Shown in pieces: positions 63,212 through 64,000 of a stretch of 64,000 nt of DNA. The DNA is taken from NCBI RefSeq assembly GCF_020360975.1, contig NW_025408670.1, forward strand, positions 1,612,001 to 1,676,000, written 5' to 3'. The translations under genes and the position numbers were made by a program. How positions within the stretch are numbered: position 1 is the first letter of the stretch; each line of letters starts with the position of its first letter. Source of the DNA: Hirsutella rhossiliensis. Taxonomy: Eukaryota > Ascomycota > Sordariomycetes > Hypocreales > Ophiocordycipitaceae. The notes beneath the pieces were generated by a model. The model was not told the origin of the DNA, searched no databases, and saw only the letters and a list, made by a program, of their open reading frames with translations.

Positions 63212-64000
63212 ATGTTTTATAGCCACGAGAGTCCGTCTGCTTCCATCCCCCTATGCCTTGACGAGACTTGTGATGCTAACCACGCCTCTAGTCCTCAGCA
63301 ACAGTCAGTATGGCGTTGCCACCATCTGGTATGGCCCACATCTCTTTACGCTCTCTTCCTCCTCGCCGTCGTTATGTTGTACTGGGGAGCGAGAGCGTGG
63401 CAATGACTGACCCCCTTCTCTAGGCTGGCCGCGACGATTGGCAAAAACGCCTCCGCCGGAAAAGGTGTCCTGCGACGACTGACCAAAAAAGCCGTCCAAG
63501 GGGTGGACGTTCCCAAGGCGTGCGAGATCATCATCAACCCGGGCGCACCCTTGGCGCTGCGTCTGCAGGGCAGTCTCCTCTATGGCGTATCTCGCGTCTT
63601 CGCCGAGCAGTGCCGCTACATGCTCTCCGACGCCGAGAAGACGCAGTCTGACATGATGACTTTCTTCCGTGTCCTGCAGACAAACGAGACGGATCCTCGG
63701 GCTGGGAAGACCAAGTGAGCGTACACTTTCTTGGTCAGAGATACAAATCACTGATATGTGCACCCAACACAATAGGCGCCATCTCATCATGCTCGAGGAT
63801 GATCCGGGCTTTGACATCTTTGGTGCCCTGCCCAGTCTGGATCTGCTTGGCTGGGACACAGAGCTCGCCGGGGTTCCAAGCCAGGGCTCAACAAACAGGT
63901 TTTCTTTCATGACCCCCCAAGGCGCCTTGAGCCAGGCCAGCCATTCTTCTAGTCAGAACCAGCCGTTCCTGTCATCTGGCCCCCGGCCCTCTTCCCTTGG
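63212..64000 (+). CDS. REC8: meiotic cohesin subunit Rec8, 5' part (cut by window end)
   Basis: Exons 63212-63230, 63292-63328, 63424-63714 and 63776 to beyond 64000 join in phase. The start MFYSHEILSNSQYGVATIWL is the Rad21/Rec8 N-terminal domain that binds the Smc3 coiled coil. It continues with ALRLQGSLLYGVSRVFAEQC. The form YGVATIWLAATIGK, with a short basic stretch after it, matches Rec8 rather than mitotic Rad21/Scc1, which usually starts MFYSxxLLxKxGPLxxVWLA. Rec8 holds sister chromatids together in meiosis and is cut by separase. The winged-helix C-terminus and separase sites lie outside the window. The first exon has only 19 coding bases. Confidence 0.88.

Overview
The window is a 64-kb piece of a filamentous ascomycete genome. 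The gene content and protein sequences point to the Sordariomycetes, most likely Hypocreales; this is inference from protein resemblance, and no rRNA or marker gene is present to fix the species. Supporting features are short (about 50-80 nt) GT-AG introns with CTAAC/CTGAC branch sites, coding regions with strong C/G third-position bias, single-gene transcription units on both strands separated by 0.3-2.9 kb, and typical mould genes (fused arginine gene arg-6, a Zn2Cys6 regulator, a CYP52-like P450, GH16 and GH76 wall enzymes). I see no tRNA, rRNA, transposon, CRISPR array or secondary-metabolite cluster.

Layout, left to right: a repeat-containing gene-free stretch (1-2931); a membrane-anchored GH16 glucanase (minus); a fasciclin-domain surface protein (plus); an RNPS1-like RNA-binding protein and a P450 (both minus); an F-box-like protein and Mediator subunit 17 (both plus); a Uls1/Ris1-type SNF2-RING translocase and a nucleotide pyrophosphatase (both minus); a GH76 mannosidase (minus); synaptobrevin Snc1 and the bifunctional arginine enzyme (both plus); a Zn2Cys6 transcription factor (plus); importin beta-1 (minus); 2-isopropylmalate synthase (minus); a DUF8035-like Arg/Ser/Glu-rich protein (minus); a small unrecognised gene with an apparent +1 frameshift (minus); phosphofructokinase (minus), divergent from SAICAR synthase (plus); an ACC-synthase-like aminotransferase (minus), divergent from the 5' part of meiotic cohesin REC8 (plus, cut by the window end).

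The genes do not form one pathway. They are mostly conserved housekeeping functions: transcription (MED17), genome maintenance (ULS1, REC8), nuclear import (KAP95), secretion (SNC1), wall remodelling (GH16, GH76), glycolysis (PFK), and arginine, leucine and purine synthesis (ARG5,6, LEU4, ADE1). I rebuilt exon structures by hand from splice signals, reading-frame phase and protein continuity. Each model listed closes in phase; doubtful joins are named.

The observations most worth checking are: a stop codon in MED17 followed in frame by 44 strongly coding-like codons; a small gene whose frame changes at TTT TGA C; a ULS1 join that works only with a 25-nt intron; a GC-AG intron and an 8-nt first coding exon in LEU4; a CCCTCA hexamer array filling an intron of the fasciclin gene; and dispersed short palindromes of the TACCTAGGTA and TACNNNGTA types in gene-free DNA. 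I did not find a convincing new multi-gene system.
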